DNA of 64,000 nucleotides from Rhodothermales bacterium (GCA_040221055.1 JAVJVN010000014.1:425001-489000); one strand, 5' to 3'. Positions 1 to 8,911 are shown, counted from the first letter of the stretch. The notes: generated by a model not told the origin, from the letters alone. A program made the numbers and translations.

Positions 1-160
1 CGTTCACGCCCGGGATGGGCTCGCGCTCGTGCCCGTCCAGCACACGGGCTTCGAGGATGTTCTGGGCGGCTCCGGGGCGGCTGATGAACGCGAGCAGGAG
101 AGCGAGTACACTCACGACACGGATGGCGAGTCGGTGTTGGCCCTGAAAACGGACGGACAT
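1..160 (-). CDS. N-terminus of an exported protein with a CarboxypepD_reg-like start (partial)
   Basis: The minus strand opens with ATG at 158-160 and reads without a stop to the window edge (53 codons). The product starts with a basic n-region, a hydrophobic stretch (VVSVLALLLAFI) and a likely cleavage near GAAQ, so it has a clear signal peptide. The mature part then reads ARVLDGHEREPIPGVN, the typical first strand of the carboxypeptidase-regulatory-like domain found at the N-terminus of Bacteroidota TonB-dependent receptors and other surface proteins. The rest lies outside the window, so receptor versus other surface protein cannot be decided. It diverges from the toxin-antitoxin pair that begins at 305. 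Confidence 0.72.
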   Translation of the reverse strand, partial: MSVRFQGQHRLAIRVVSVLALLLAFISRPGAAQNILEARVLDGHEREPIPGVN

Positions 161-277
161 GGTATCGGAAGGACAGGGTCAGTTGCAACGGCGCGGCCCG
201 TCTGTACCGTGAGTTCCGTTCTTGGTTCTGGCCGTTGGCGTTCCGGTGAACTTTCGGGCGGACTGGAAGTATTAAAC

Positions 278-309
278 GCCAAAAGGCATAAATAATATTG
301 CCAAATGGC
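278..309 (+). promoter_or_regulatory. Twin operator-like palindromes over the Xre antitoxin start
   Basis: Two similar 10-bp palindromic sites, GCCAAAAGGC (278-287) and GCCAAATGGC (300-309), are spaced 22 bp apart, about two helical turns. The second overlaps the antitoxin start codon at 305. The sequence between them is AT-rich (ATAAATAATATT) and could hold the -10 region. Paired sites over the start of a DNA-binding antitoxin fit autorepression. This is inferred from the pattern only. Confidence 0.5.
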
Positions 310-703
310 CGAATCGTACAACTATCTGGACTGGGATCTGCCCACGGCTGCCCGCAAGGTGGCAGAGGGGCTTCCCACGTATGCGTTGGAGCGGGTTCGG
401 GAGAGGCTGAGTGTATCCAGAAAAGAGTTTTCGGATATCATCCAGATATCCGAGCGAACGTTGTCGCGCCGGGCGAAGGAGCGCGCGTTGCCGGTCGATG
501 AGTCGGAACGGGTCTACCGGTTGTCCCGGCTCATGGAGCTTGCTGCGCGCGTACTGGGTAGCGAAGACGATGCGCGGGACTGGATGAAGGAGTCGAATTT
601 CGCACTCGGGGGAGCCATCCCGCTGGAATATGTGCGAACAGAACCCGGAGCGGAGCTTGTGGAGCAGATTCTGGGGCGCATAGAACACGGCATCCCCGTC
701 TGA
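305..703 (+). CDS. Antitoxin, Xre/MbcA/ParS toxin-binding (DUF2384) family
   Basis: 132 residues. The N-terminal half is helical with an HTH-like segment (SRKEFSDIIQISERTLSRRAKE, about residues 38-59). The C-terminal half reads like the DUF2384 toxin-binding domain: SERVYRLSRLMELAARVLG near residues 66-84, then DARDWMKESNFALGG and AIPLEYVRTEPGAELVEQILGRI. In this family the C-terminus neutralises the partner RES toxin and the HTH part represses the operon. The next gene starts directly after the stop codon, so the pair is translationally linked. Assignment rests on the domain pattern and the RES neighbour. Confidence 0.88.
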   Translation: MAESYNYLDWDLPTAARKVAEGLPTYALERVRERLSVSRKEFSDIIQISERTLSRRAKERALPVDESERVYRLSRLMELAARVLGSEDDARDWMKESNFALGGAIPLEYVRTEPGAELVEQILGRIEHGIPV

Positions 704-1162
704 TTGCGGATTACGGCCTGGCGCATATCGCATGCCCGTTTTGCGGACTCCATGTTTTCCGGGGTCGGCGCGGAGGCGGTGGGCGGGCGGTTCAACAGCC
801 CGGGACGGCGCGCGGTATATGCCGCCGGATCCTTGTCTCTGGGTATCCTTGAGTTGGTCGTACAAGGCAATGCGCGACACAGGCTGCACGGGTTGGTTTG
901 CGCATCGGTTTCTTTTGATGAGCGATTTCTGCACTGCCTGGAGATTCGAGATTTGCCCGCGGGCTGGAATTCGCGGCCGGCATCATCCGTCTCGCAGTGT
1001 ATTGGAGACGCTTGGCTCGACAGCCAGGAGTCATTGGTCATGCGCGTACCGAGTGTCGTGGTGCCAGGGGAGTACAATTACCTGATAAATCCGGGTCATC
1101 CAGGCGTCGGCGCGCTGAAGGTGGGGGAGCTGCGGCCGGTGGACCTTGACCCGAGGCTATAA
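704..1162 (+). CDS. RES-domain toxin (NAD+-degrading)
   Basis: 152 residues starting with TTG directly after the antitoxin stop. RES toxins deplete cellular NAD+ and arrest growth. The family signature is visible: an early Arg (WRIS, residues 6-9), GGRFNSPGRRAVY (27-39), LSLGILELVV (44-53) with Tyr39 and Glu50 in the expected places, and the C-terminal VPSVVVPGEYNYLINP (115-130) with Ser117. All candidate active-site residues are present, so the toxin looks intact. It forms an operon with the upstream DUF2384 antitoxin. The exact start is uncertain because TTG is the only start that fits the N-terminal motif. Confidence 0.87.
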   Translation: MRITAWRISHARFADSMFSGVGAEAVGGRFNSPGRRAVYAAGSLSLGILELVVQGNARHRLHGLVCASVSFDERFLHCLEIRDLPAGWNSRPASSVSQCIGDAWLDSQESLVMRVPSVVVPGEYNYLINPGHPGVGALKVGELRPVDLDPRL

Positions 1163-1164
1163 TC

Positions 1165-1298
1165 ATGGCATACGACGAAGGACTGGCTGAACGGCTCCGG
1201 GATCAATTCCGCGGACAGGCAGGCATCGAGGAGTAGATGACCTCGCCTACTGGGTTGGCGTATGTCAGGAGTTTGTGGATACGCTGCCGTCGCGGTGA
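1165..1298 (+). pseudogene. TfoX N-terminal-domain-like gene, internally deleted remnant
   Basis: An ATG at 1165 opens 23 codons (MAYDEGLAERLRDQF..., stop at 1234-1236) that match the usual start of small TfoX_N-domain proteins. Immediately after, in another frame (1236-1298), the sequence reads DDLAYWVGVCQEFVDTLPSR and then a stop, which matches the usual end of the same proteins (acidic-Leu-Ala-x-Trp-Val ... Leu-Pro-x-basic). Both ends of one gene therefore lie head to tail with the middle, by family length about 60 codons, missing. I read this as a deletion scar. The family assignment is from memory of the terminal motifs. Confidence 0.62.
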
Positions 1299-1307
1299 CG
1301 ACGTAAC

Positions 1308-1338
1308 TAACACTTGTGTTACTAACAAAAATGTTAGT
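1308..1338 (+). promoter_or_regulatory. Two adjoining inverted repeats upstream of the DUF234-type ATPase
   Basis: TAACAC-TT-GTGTTA (1308-1321) is followed, sharing one base, by ACTAACA-AAAA-TGTTAGT (1321-1338). Both are perfect. They end 11 bp before the GTG start at 1350, so they cover the place where the promoter and the start of the transcript should lie. They look like a repressor operator. No regulator gene sits next to them apart from the ATPase itself. Confidence 0.5.
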
Positions 1339-1349
1339 ATATTGCGCAA

Positions 1350-2780
1350 GTGGCCGGAACGACGAAAATAGCGACAGACAGGCTGCCCCCGCGCAAGCCG
1401 GATGATCTGCTGGACAGGGACCGGGAGTGGATGCGTCTCTCAGACGAGGTCCTGGCACCCGGTCCGGGACTGATTCTCGTCTTGGGGCGCCGGCGCGCCG
1501 GCAAAAGCTTCCTTTTGACACGGTTTGCACACGCCGCGGGCGGTTTTTATTACCAGGCGACGCGCAAGTCGGACCAGGAACAGCTCAAGACGCTGTCCCA
1601 GCGGCTCGCTGATCATTTTGACGACGCTTCGCTCAAGCACACGGTGTTTCCGGACTGGGATTCGCTGCTTGGATGGCTTCGTCAGAAGGTTGCCAACGAG
1701 CCGTTTACGCTCGTTCTGGACGAGTTTCCGTATCTCGCCGACGCATCCCCTGCGCTGACATCCATCCTGCAGAGCTGGTGGGATCATGACTTGACCGATT
1801 CCCGCATCACCCTCATCCTGAGCGGAAGTCACGTATCGGCCATGAAAAAGCTGGTGGACGTTGACCAGCCGCTCTATGGGCGCCGGACCGCCCGGCTGGA
1901 CATTCGCCCGTTTGATTTTCATGATGCGGCGCGGTTCGTGCCCGATTGGTCACCGCGGGACAAGCTTCGTCTATACGGCATTTTTGGCGGTATGCCCGGG
2001 CATTTGGCGCTGGTCGATGCCAGCAGATCGCTCAAGGAGAACGTGGCCCGACAGCTACTGGACAGCACGGGCCGCTTGCACGACGAGGCCATCCATGCGT
2101 TCGATGCGTTTGTATCGGACGCGGACGTGCACTATTCGATTGTGGATGCCATTGCCGGGGGCGAACGACGTTGGAGCCGGATATCGAGCCGGGTGGGACG
2201 GCAGACCAGTGCGCTGTCGCGGCCGCTCGATTGGCTCGTGGACATGGAAATCGTGAAACGGACCGCGCCGCTTGAGGGAGGCAAGAAGCCGAGTCCCAAG
2301 CGGAGTCTGTATCACGTTACCGATCCGTATTTCAACTTCTGGCACACGTTCATTGCCGACATCCGGCAACGGGGTCTGTCTGAATTGGTGGATCCGCAGG
2401 ACCTGTGGGACCGGTTCATTGCACCCCGGCTGGATGACTACATGGGGGGCGTCTTCGAAACGGCGTGCCGCCAGTTCGTCATGCGAGGTGAACACGCGTT
2501 GTTGCCCTTCCGGCCCATGGAAGTCGGAAGCTGGTGGAACAGCGATTCAACCGAAGAAGTGGATGTCGTGGCCGTGGACGGCCAGGGAGCGCTGCTTGTG
2601 GGCGAGTGCAAATGGGGCGCGGCCAATGCACGCGATATCGACACGCTTCGTCGCCGCGCTGACCTCGTCGCCGCGCAATCCAAGGACATCCGCGCCATGC
2701 ATCTGGTGATGTTCGGGGATGGTCCGGCAGCGGATGGGGTCATCCATGTACCGATGGAGGCGCTGTTCGAGGGCGCCTGA
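1350..2780 (+). CDS. AAA-type ATPase with C-terminal DUF234/nuclease-like domain
   Basis: 476 residues, GTG start. Walker A is GRRRAGKS (residues 46-53) and Walker B is FTLVLDEFPYL. The middle contains a winged-helix-like region (SRISSRVGRQTSALSRPLDWL). The C-terminal part has EEVDVVAVDGQGALLVGECKWG, a D...ExK arrangement as in PD-(D/E)XK nuclease folds and typical of the DUF234 domain attached to archaeal-type ATPases. The cellular role of these proteins is not established. They often lie in accessory regions, as here, next to a toxin-antitoxin pair and a deleted gene. An upstream gene of similar codon use is missing, so it is probably a single-gene unit under its own operator. Confidence 0.85.
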   Translation: MAGTTKIATDRLPPRKPDDLLDRDREWMRLSDEVLAPGPGLILVLGRRRAGKSFLLTRFAHAAGGFYYQATRKSDQEQLKTLSQRLADHFDDASLKHTVFPDWDSLLGWLRQKVANEPFTLVLDEFPYLADASPALTSILQSWWDHDLTDSRITLILSGSHVSAMKKLVDVDQPLYGRRTARLDIRPFDFHDAARFVPDWSPRDKLRLYGIFGGMPGHLALVDASRSLKENVARQLLDSTGRLHDEAIHAFDAFVSDADVHYSIVDAIAGGERRWSRISSRVGRQTSALSRPLDWLVDMEIVKRTAPLEGGKKPSPKRSLYHVTDPYFNFWHTFIADIRQRGLSELVDPQDLWDRFIAPRLDDYMGGVFETACRQFVMRGEHALLPFRPMEVGSWWNSDSTEEVDVVAVDGQGALLVGECKWGAANARDIDTLRRRADLVAAQSKDIRAMHLVMFGDGPAADGVIHVPMEALFEGA

Positions 2781-2783
2781 CCC

Positions 2784-4397
2784 CTACGGCAGCGACAGCT
2801 CCATCTTCGGGCCGCTGACGTTCACGCGGTCCAGCAACGTCGCGCTGGCGGCGTTCAGGCCGATGACGTCCACCTGGATATTGCGCTTGCGGAATTTCAG
2901 GACGGCCTTGTCGATGGCGGCCACCGCGGACGCATCCCAGATATGGGCGGTGGTCAGGTCCAGTACCACGCGGTCCACGTCCTCCAGGAAATCGAAGTGG
3001 GCAATGAAGCCGGTGACGGTCACGAAGAAGAGGTCGCCGTTCACGGTGTAGGTGCGGACTCGGCCGTCGGCGCTGAGCGCATCCTCCATGAATGCCAGGT
3101 CGGCCACTTTGCGGGCGAATAGCAGGGCGCTGAGCACGACGCCGGTGAACACCCCGATGGCCAGGTCGTGCGTGTACACGACGGTACCGACGGTCACGAC
3201 CATGACCATGGTTTCGCTCAGCGGCATGGTCCGCATGGTGCGCAGCGACGCCCAGTCGAAGGTGCCAATCGACACCATGAACATGACGGCGACGAGCGCC
3301 CCCATGGGGATGAGCACCAGCCAATCGGCCAGCACCAGGATGAAGAACAGCAGGAACACCCCGGCCGAGAGCGTGGACAGCCGGCCGCGGCCGCCCGAGT
3401 TCACGTTGATGACCGACTGCCCGATCATGGCGCATCCGGCCATGCCACCGAAGAACCCGGTCACGATGTTGGCTATGCCCTGACCCGTGGATTCCCGGTT
3501 CTTGTCGCTCGGCGTATCGGTCATTTCATCGACAATCGATGCCGTGAGCAGCGATTCAATGAGTCCCACCATGGCCAGCGCCAGCGATATGGGGAAGATG
3601 ATGCGCAGTGTATCGATGGAAAACGGAATGGACGGCAGGCTGAATGCCGGCAGGGCCGTGGGCAGCGCGCCCATGTCACCGACGCGGCTCAGCCCCTCCG
3701 GCAGGAAGAGCGAGACCACCGTCAGCAGCAGGATGGCCACGAGCGGCGACGGTACGACGTTCGTCACGCGCGGCAGGAGATAGATGACGGCCAGGCCACC
3801 CGCGACCAGGGCGTACATCATCCACCCGGCGCCCACGAACAGCGGCAACTGCGCCATGAAAATGAGGATGGCCAGCGCGTTCACAAACCCGATCATGACG
3901 GATTTGGGGACGAATTTCATGTACCGGCCCAGTTTGAACCAGCCGAACAGGATCTGGATGATGCCGGTCAGGATGGTGGCCGCGAACAGGTATTCCAGTC
4001 CGTGATCCCGCACGAGTACGATCATGAGCAGCGCCATGGCGCCGGTTGCCGCCGAAATCATGCCGGGGCGGCCGCCTACGAACGCGGTGACGACGGCAAT
4101 GCTGAACGATGCGTACAGCCCGACCTTCGGGTCGACACCGGCAATGATGGAGAACGCGATGGCTTCGGGAATGAGCGCCAGGGCCACGACGACCCCCGCA
4201 AGCAGGTCGCCCCGGACGTTGGAGAACCACTGCTCGTGGAGCGTGCGGGTACTGGGAATGGACAGCCCATATCGGCGGTCCCCAAGAATGGAACGGAGAT
4301 TCAAGTATATTCGGGGGTCAGAATGAAGCGTATGAAAGAGCCCCCGAACCCGGTCCGGCACATACAGATCCGTACGATGCGCCGGAAGCGCTATCAT
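2784..4397 (-). CDS. SulP-family anion permease with STAS domain
   Basis: 537 residues. The N-terminal core carries the SulP signature ([26 protein letters not shown] near residue 65-90) followed by about a dozen hydrophobic segments. The C-terminal cytoplasmic STAS domain (about residues 430-537) includes [23 protein letters not shown]. SulP proteins move sulfate, bicarbonate or other anions. The substrate cannot be told from sequence alone. The first 40 residues before the core are poorly conserved in type, so the true start may be a downstream TTG near 4308. The gene is divergent from the kinase gene at 4424, with only about 26 bp between the assigned starts, another reason to suspect a shorter N-terminus. 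Confidence 0.9.
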   Translation of the reverse strand: MIALPAHRTDLYVPDRVRGLFHTLHSDPRIYLNLRSILGDRRYGLSIPSTRTLHEQWFSNVRGDLLAGVVVALALIPEAIAFSIIAGVDPKVGLYASFSIAVVTAFVGGRPGMISAATGAMALLMIVLVRDHGLEYLFAATILTGIIQILFGWFKLGRYMKFVPKSVMIGFVNALAILIFMAQLPLFVGAGWMMYALVAGGLAVIYLLPRVTNVVPSPLVAILLLTVVSLFLPEGLSRVGDMGALPTALPAFSLPSIPFSIDTLRIIFPISLALAMVGLIESLLTASIVDEMTDTPSDKNRESTGQGIANIVTGFFGGMAGCAMIGQSVINVNSGGRGRLSTLSAGVFLLFFILVLADWLVLIPMGALVAVMFMVSIGTFDWASLRTMRTMPLSETMVMVVTVGTVVYTHDLAIGVFTGVVLSALLFARKVADLAFMEDALSADGRVRTYTVNGDLFFVTVTGFIAHFDFLEDVDRVVLDLTTAHIWDASAVAAIDKAVLKFRKRNIQVDVIGLNAASATLLDRVNVSGPKMELSLP

Positions 4398-4423
4398 TCA
4401 CGGTAACCACATCCCCCACGGTC

Positions 4424-7108
4424 ATGATTGACTCCATGCTTTCCCATTACCGCATTGTCGCCGAACTCGGGCGGGGCGGCATGGGCATTGTCTACAAAGC
4501 CCAGGACACCAAACTGGACCGCGAGGTGGCCATTAAAGTGCTTCCTGCCAACGCGCTCGCATCGGACGATGACCGCGCCCGCTTCCACCGTGAAGCAAAA
4601 GCCGCGGCCGCGCTGAATCATCCCCACATTGCCGCCATCTATGAAATTGACCATGCGGACGGGGAGCATCCGTTCATTGCCATGGAGTTCATTGACGGCG
4701 AGACATTGGATGCTCGCGTCAAGAAGGGGCCGCTGAAGCTGAAGGATGCGGTGGACATTGCCTGGCAGATTGCGTCGGCGTTGGGGGCCGCCCACGAAAA
4801 AGGCATCGTGCACCGGGACATCAAGAGCGCCAACATCATGCTCACGTCCAAAGGCGTGGTCAAGGTGCTGGATTTCGGGCTGGCCCAGACGTCCGCATCC
4901 ACGAAGCTGACGCGCATGGGGTCGACGCTCGGGACGGTCGCCTACATGAGTCCCGAGCAGGCGCGCGGGGAGGAAATCGATGCCCGGACCGATCTTTGGG
5001 CCCTCGGCGTGACCCTCTACGAGCTCGTCGCGGGCCGCAATCCATTCCACGGGGACTACGAGCAGGCCGTGGTGTACGCCATCCTGAATACGGAGCCGGA
5101 GCCGCTGACCGCCGTGCGCACGGGCGTTCCCATGGAACTCGAGCGTATTGTGAACAAGCTGCTGTCCAAGCAGAAGGAATACCGGTACCAGTCGGCTGCC
5201 GACTTGCAGGCGGATCTGAAGGCGATGGATGTGCGGGGGAGTGGTCTGAGTCAGCGATCCATGCCGGCCCACACCGGCGGGGTGGCCGCGCCCCTGCCCG
5301 GCCTCATGTCCGGTCCCCTCTCCGGATCCTTGCCCCGGTCGAACCGCGGGTTGGCCATGGTGGCGGTGGGCGCTTTGCTGGGCCTGGTGCTGGCCACAGC
5401 CGCGTTCCTGGCGCTGTCCGGTTCCGGTACGCCTCTGCCCGCGACGAAGACGGTGGTGGCACAGATCAATCTTCCGTCCGGCATGACGCTGGAACCGGGG
5501 CGGTCCGCTCCCCTGGAACTGCACCGGAAGGGGATCGCCCTGTCGCCGGACGGCAATACGCTCGTTTTGGTAGGCTCCTGGCGGGAAACGACCGCCCTGT
5601 ATCGCCGCGACATGGCCTCGACCGTTTTCGACCGGATTCCCGGCACCGAAGATGCCTACGGCGTGACGTTTTCGCCCGATGGATTGCGCGTGGCCTTTTA
5701 CGCGAACAACCGGTTGAAAACCGTGCGTCTGGACGGGGGCTCGCCGCGTGATGTGGCAGACGTTTCCCTGCCCTACGGCCTGGTATGGCTGCCGGACGAT
5801 CAAATCATGTTCCTGAATGCGGAAGGGGGGCGCCTGGAAGTGGTCCCGGCCTCGGGAGGGGAATCCCGCGTGATGGATATCCGATTGCGGGATGACCCGT
5901 CCATATCCCTGACAAGTAGTTTCGATCCGATTGACCTGCTGCCGAATGGGCACGTGCTGGGTGATACGGAGATGGGTGTATTCGAATTGGATCCGACCGA
6001 TGGGACCGCCCGACGGATTCCCGTTGCGACCGCATTCGCCTTGATGGGCGCCGATGGGTCGTTGGTCTACCAGGATGGTAAAGGGTTGTCCGTCGTCCCT
6101 TTCGACGTCACGTCAGCCGCTCCTCGCGGTCCGGCCGTGACCCTTTCGGACAGCTTGCTGTCCTTCCGATCAGCACAGTCCCACGTGACAACGGACGACC
6201 ACGGCAACCTGGTGTACGTCCGGGGGGCGGACTTGCGGCGAACGAAGCTTGGCTGGCTGGACGTGGACACGGGCCAGGTGGAGGATATTGAGGATTTCGC
6301 ACCTGAAGCGTTCCACGCGTTCATGATCGCCCCGGATGGACGCTCCGTGGCCATTTCCGTCGGGGGTATTTCGTCGGATGAAATATGGAACTACAACCTG
6401 GAACGGGGCACCCGGACCATGGTGTCGTCGGGCGGATTCAACAACACCCCGGTCTGGTCGCCTGACGGACTGCACATACAGTACGGAAGCTCATTGGAGG
6501 CCGGTTCGGCTGTGCTGGGCGTTTCCGCGGGGGGCCTGTCTGCCCCCGACACGCTGCTCGGGTACGGTCGCGCACCCGAGTGGATGACACCCGACGCGTC
6601 CATCCTGGGGGTGATCTATATGACCGGCCGGCAGTGGGGCCTGGGTTACGTCCATCTGGATGACCCCGAGACGGTCCTGCCGATTGCCGATCAACCCGAT
6701 GTGACGCAGGTGTTGTCGCGTCTTTCCCGCCGGGGCGATCGGGTCGCCTACACCTCGAACGCCAGTGGGGATTACCAGGTCTATGTCCAGCCTTTTCCGC
6801 CCACGGGCCAGGTCTGGCAGATTTCGGTTGGCGGGGGCGAGGAGCCCGTTTGGGATCTGGACGATTCCGCCATCTTCTACCGGAACGGCAACGAGCTATT
6901 CCGGGTGGATGTGACCGAAACCGCGACCGGCCCGGCGTTTTCCCGCCCGGAAAGCGTGTTCCGCGGCGCATTCCAGAACGTCGCCGGCTACTCCTACGAC
7001 ATTTCCCCGATTGACGGGCGCTTCCTCATCTTGCGCACCGCTTCCGAGGAGCGGCCCATCACGCGCTTGGATGTCATATTGAACTATCCGGCGCTGGTGG
7101 AGGAATAG
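4424..7108 (+). CDS. Membrane Ser/Thr protein kinase with PD40 beta-propeller
   Basis: 894 residues. An N-terminal Hanks-type kinase domain (residues 9-275) has the glycine loop GRGGMG (16-21), VAIK with Lys38, HRDIKSAN (130-137) with catalytic Asp132, DFG (150-152) and the SPEQARG activation segment end. It looks catalytically complete. A single membrane helix follows at about 307-330, and the rest (about 345-890) is a periplasmic propeller built from WD40-like PD40 repeats (SPDGNTLVLVG, SPDGLRVAFYA, APDGRSVAISV). The layout is a one-piece sensor: external propeller, one helix, internal kinase. Such proteins are common in Rhodothermales, Acidobacteriota and Gemmatimonadota. The ligand is unknown. 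Its stop lies 1 bp from the stop of the convergent aminopeptidase gene. Confidence 0.93.
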   Translation: MIDSMLSHYRIVAELGRGGMGIVYKAQDTKLDREVAIKVLPANALASDDDRARFHREAKAAAALNHPHIAAIYEIDHADGEHPFIAMEFIDGETLDARVKKGPLKLKDAVDIAWQIASALGAAHEKGIVHRDIKSANIMLTSKGVVKVLDFGLAQTSASTKLTRMGSTLGTVAYMSPEQARGEEIDARTDLWALGVTLYELVAGRNPFHGDYEQAVVYAILNTEPEPLTAVRTGVPMELERIVNKLLSKQKEYRYQSAADLQADLKAMDVRGSGLSQRSMPAHTGGVAAPLPGLMSGPLSGSLPRSNRGLAMVAVGALLGLVLATAAFLALSGSGTPLPATKTVVAQINLPSGMTLEPGRSAPLELHRKGIALSPDGNTLVLVGSWRETTALYRRDMASTVFDRIPGTEDAYGVTFSPDGLRVAFYANNRLKTVRLDGGSPRDVADVSLPYGLVWLPDDQIMFLNAEGGRLEVVPASGGESRVMDIRLRDDPSISLTSSFDPIDLLPNGHVLGDTEMGVFELDPTDGTARRIPVATAFALMGADGSLVYQDGKGLSVVPFDVTSAAPRGPAVTLSDSLLSFRSAQSHVTTDDHGNLVYVRGADLRRTKLGWLDVDTGQVEDIEDFAPEAFHAFMIAPDGRSVAISVGGISSDEIWNYNLERGTRTMVSSGGFNNTPVWSPDGLHIQYGSSLEAGSAVLGVSAGGLSAPDTLLGYGRAPEWMTPDASILGVIYMTGRQWGLGYVHLDDPETVLPIADQPDVTQVLSRLSRRGDRVAYTSNASGDYQVYVQPFPPTGQVWQISVGGGEEPVWDLDDSAIFYRNGNELFRVDVTETATGPAFSRPESVFRGAFQNVAGYSYDISPIDGRFLILRTASEERPITRLDVILNYPALVEE

Positions 7109-7109
7109 C

Positions 7110-8600
7110 TCAACGCAGAAACGCCTCCATGTCTGGAAACGCCTGTAGGATACCGTCCTGCGCCATCCAGGCTTCAATGGCGTCGATGTCCATGGGCACG
7201 AAGTCCGAGACGATCTCCGCACGGTCCTCGTGGATGATAATGAGGTCCTCAAGCCGGATGTAGATCTGCTCCTCCGGCACGCGCAGCGCCGGCTCGATGG
7301 TGAAGACCATGCCGGCCTGCAGGACGCCGCTGTAGTCGCCCACGTCGTGCGTGGCCATGCCGACACCATGACCGAGGGTCGCCCCGTCGCGCGTGGCCCG
7401 CTGCTCATAACTGTTCACGTACGACTCGGCGGCCGCGCGGTAGATGTCCTTCGAGAAGGTCCAGTCGTCCAGCATCTGCCGCATTTCGACCACGGCCTCG
7501 CGCATGATCTGATTGGGGGTCACACCGGGGCGTATCCGAAGCAGCACCGCCCGGTACGCGCCCAGGTAGAACCCGTAGAGCTCCCGTTGCCAGGTGTTGA
7601 ACGTGCCGTTGACGGGCATCATCCGCGTCACATCCGACATGTAATACTCGACGTCCGGGGCATAGTCCATGAGAAGGAAATCGCCGTCCTGCATTGTCCG
7701 CTGCCCGGCGTTGTAGTGCGGGTAATAGGCGTTGCCGGCGCTGGCCACGAGCGAGTAGTAGGCATCGCCCTGGGCGCCGTTGCGCCAGTAGTGGTACTTG
7801 GCGACGGCATCGAGCTCCATTTCTTTCTGGCCGGGAGCCACGGATCGCATGGCTTCCATGAGCGCGATGCCCGACAGACGGGTGGCCTTTCGGATGATCT
7901 CCATTTCACGCGGGCTCTTGATGAGGCGCAGGTCGTCCAGGATGGGATTGATGCTTTCCATGTGGAACGTGGGGTACCGCTCGGCGATGAGGCTCATGAA
8001 GTGGGCTTCGCGTGAGGGGCGGCCGTCCCACGGGTCGCTCAGCCGGTCCGATACGTGGCGCAGGCCCAGATCGCGGCTCTCGGCCAGACCTTCTGCCGGC
8101 TGGAAGAGCGTGTACAGCGTGGGGACCGTGCGACGACGCATCTGGCGTCCCAGGTCTTCGGCGAACTGTTCGGTCGCGGCGACACGGTCCATGCCGGAGA
8201 GCTCGCGGACCAGCGTCGCATCTTCAGCAGACAACACGTGGCCTTCGGAGCGCTCCCGGCCTTCGTTGCGGTGGGGGAGGTACAGGGTAGTCGTGCGACT
8301 GGCGCCATCCATGATGAGGAGCGCGTGTGCGACCTCTATGCCGGTCAGATAGTAGAACTCGTTCGACTGGCGGAAGCGGGTGTAGCCGCGCGGCGTGGGC
8401 TCGCCCTGGAGGACGACGATGGCGTCTGTTCCAATGCGGTCGAAGACGTTGGCGCGGCGCTCGGCGAATTCCGAGGGCGGGAAGTCTTGCGTGAACAGCG
8501 GCATGCCGTCCTGGGCAAGGGCGGTGCCGGGCGTGAGGGCGGCGGTGAGCAGAAGAAGGGTCGCGAAGAGGCCGAATGTGGCACGAAGTAAGCGGGTCAT
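7110..8600 (-). CDS. pepP: Exported Xaa-Pro aminopeptidase (M24B, aminopeptidase P family)
   Basis: 496 residues from the ATG at 8598-8600, chosen because it begins a signal peptide (MTRLLRATFGLFATLLLLTAAL...GTALAQ). Longer frames upstream lack one. The N-terminal aminopeptidase P domain includes RRANVFDRI and QSNEFYYLTGIE. The C-terminal pita-bread fold shows the metal ligands: Asp in LLMDYAPDVEYYMSDVTR (two Asp), His in LGHGVG, Glu in FTIEPAL and Glu in IRLEDL. It removes N-terminal residues before proline, here probably in the periplasm for use of exported or imported peptides. Convergent with the kinase gene. Confidence 0.92.
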   Translation of the reverse strand: MTRLLRATFGLFATLLLLTAALTPGTALAQDGMPLFTQDFPPSEFAERRANVFDRIGTDAIVVLQGEPTPRGYTRFRQSNEFYYLTGIEVAHALLIMDGASRTTTLYLPHRNEGRERSEGHVLSAEDATLVRELSGMDRVAATEQFAEDLGRQMRRRTVPTLYTLFQPAEGLAESRDLGLRHVSDRLSDPWDGRPSREAHFMSLIAERYPTFHMESINPILDDLRLIKSPREMEIIRKATRLSGIALMEAMRSVAPGQKEMELDAVAKYHYWRNGAQGDAYYSLVASAGNAYYPHYNAGQRTMQDGDFLLMDYAPDVEYYMSDVTRMMPVNGTFNTWQRELYGFYLGAYRAVLLRIRPGVTPNQIMREAVVEMRQMLDDWTFSKDIYRAAAESYVNSYEQRATRDGATLGHGVGMATHDVGDYSGVLQAGMVFTIEPALRVPEEQIYIRLEDLIIIHEDRAEIVSDFVPMDIDAIEAWMAQDGILQAFPDMEAFLR

Positions 8601-8911
8601 GGCGGCGTGTGGCAGGTGGATACGGAGGCAATGTAGCGCGATCGGTGCATGCATTCTGTAGGGAAATCCACCGCGAGGCGTGCATGGGGACTGGACTCCG
8701 GGTGTCGCTGTCAATGCAGGAGTGTTTCGCTGGCGAAACACTTTCGGGCAGGTTGTCCGGACTTCAGGCGGGAGCCGTGGGTCCGGAATGGGTGAAAACG
8801 GGCTGGAAACGACATTCTGATCGGGGCGTGCCAAAAAGTGGGCTGGGCCGGCACGCAGCTTGCAAGAGAGTGGACAGTTACCAACACACACACACCGACT
8901 CTCTCAAGACC
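8601..8911. other. Intergenic region with a 22-bp perfect palindrome
   Basis: This 311-bp stretch separates two divergent genes and contains no convincing gene. It holds a perfect inverted repeat, AGTGTTTCGC-TG-GCGAAACACT, at 8721-8742, which resembles operators of dimeric repressors of the LacI/TetR type. Just before the next start codon, AGAGAGT (8865-8871) and ACTCTCT (8898-8904) could form a leader hairpin. No regulator of those families is in the window. Confidence 0.55.

Noticed and set aside
29-295. 88-codon plus-strand frame at the left edge
   Set aside because: It lies opposite a minus-strand frame with a clear signal peptide and regulatory-like domain; its own product is low-complexity and matches nothing.
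3168-4406. 412-codon plus-strand frame
   Set aside because: Antisense to the SulP gene; rich in His, Gln, Asp and Arg as expected from the opposite strand of a GC-rich membrane protein gene.
4394-5953. 519-codon minus-strand frame
   Set aside because: Antisense to the kinase gene, whose motifs are all intact. No fold or motif in the antisense product.
7110-8891. 593-codon form of the aminopeptidase
   Set aside because: The extra 97 residues precede a good signal peptide at 8600 and have no fold pattern of their own.
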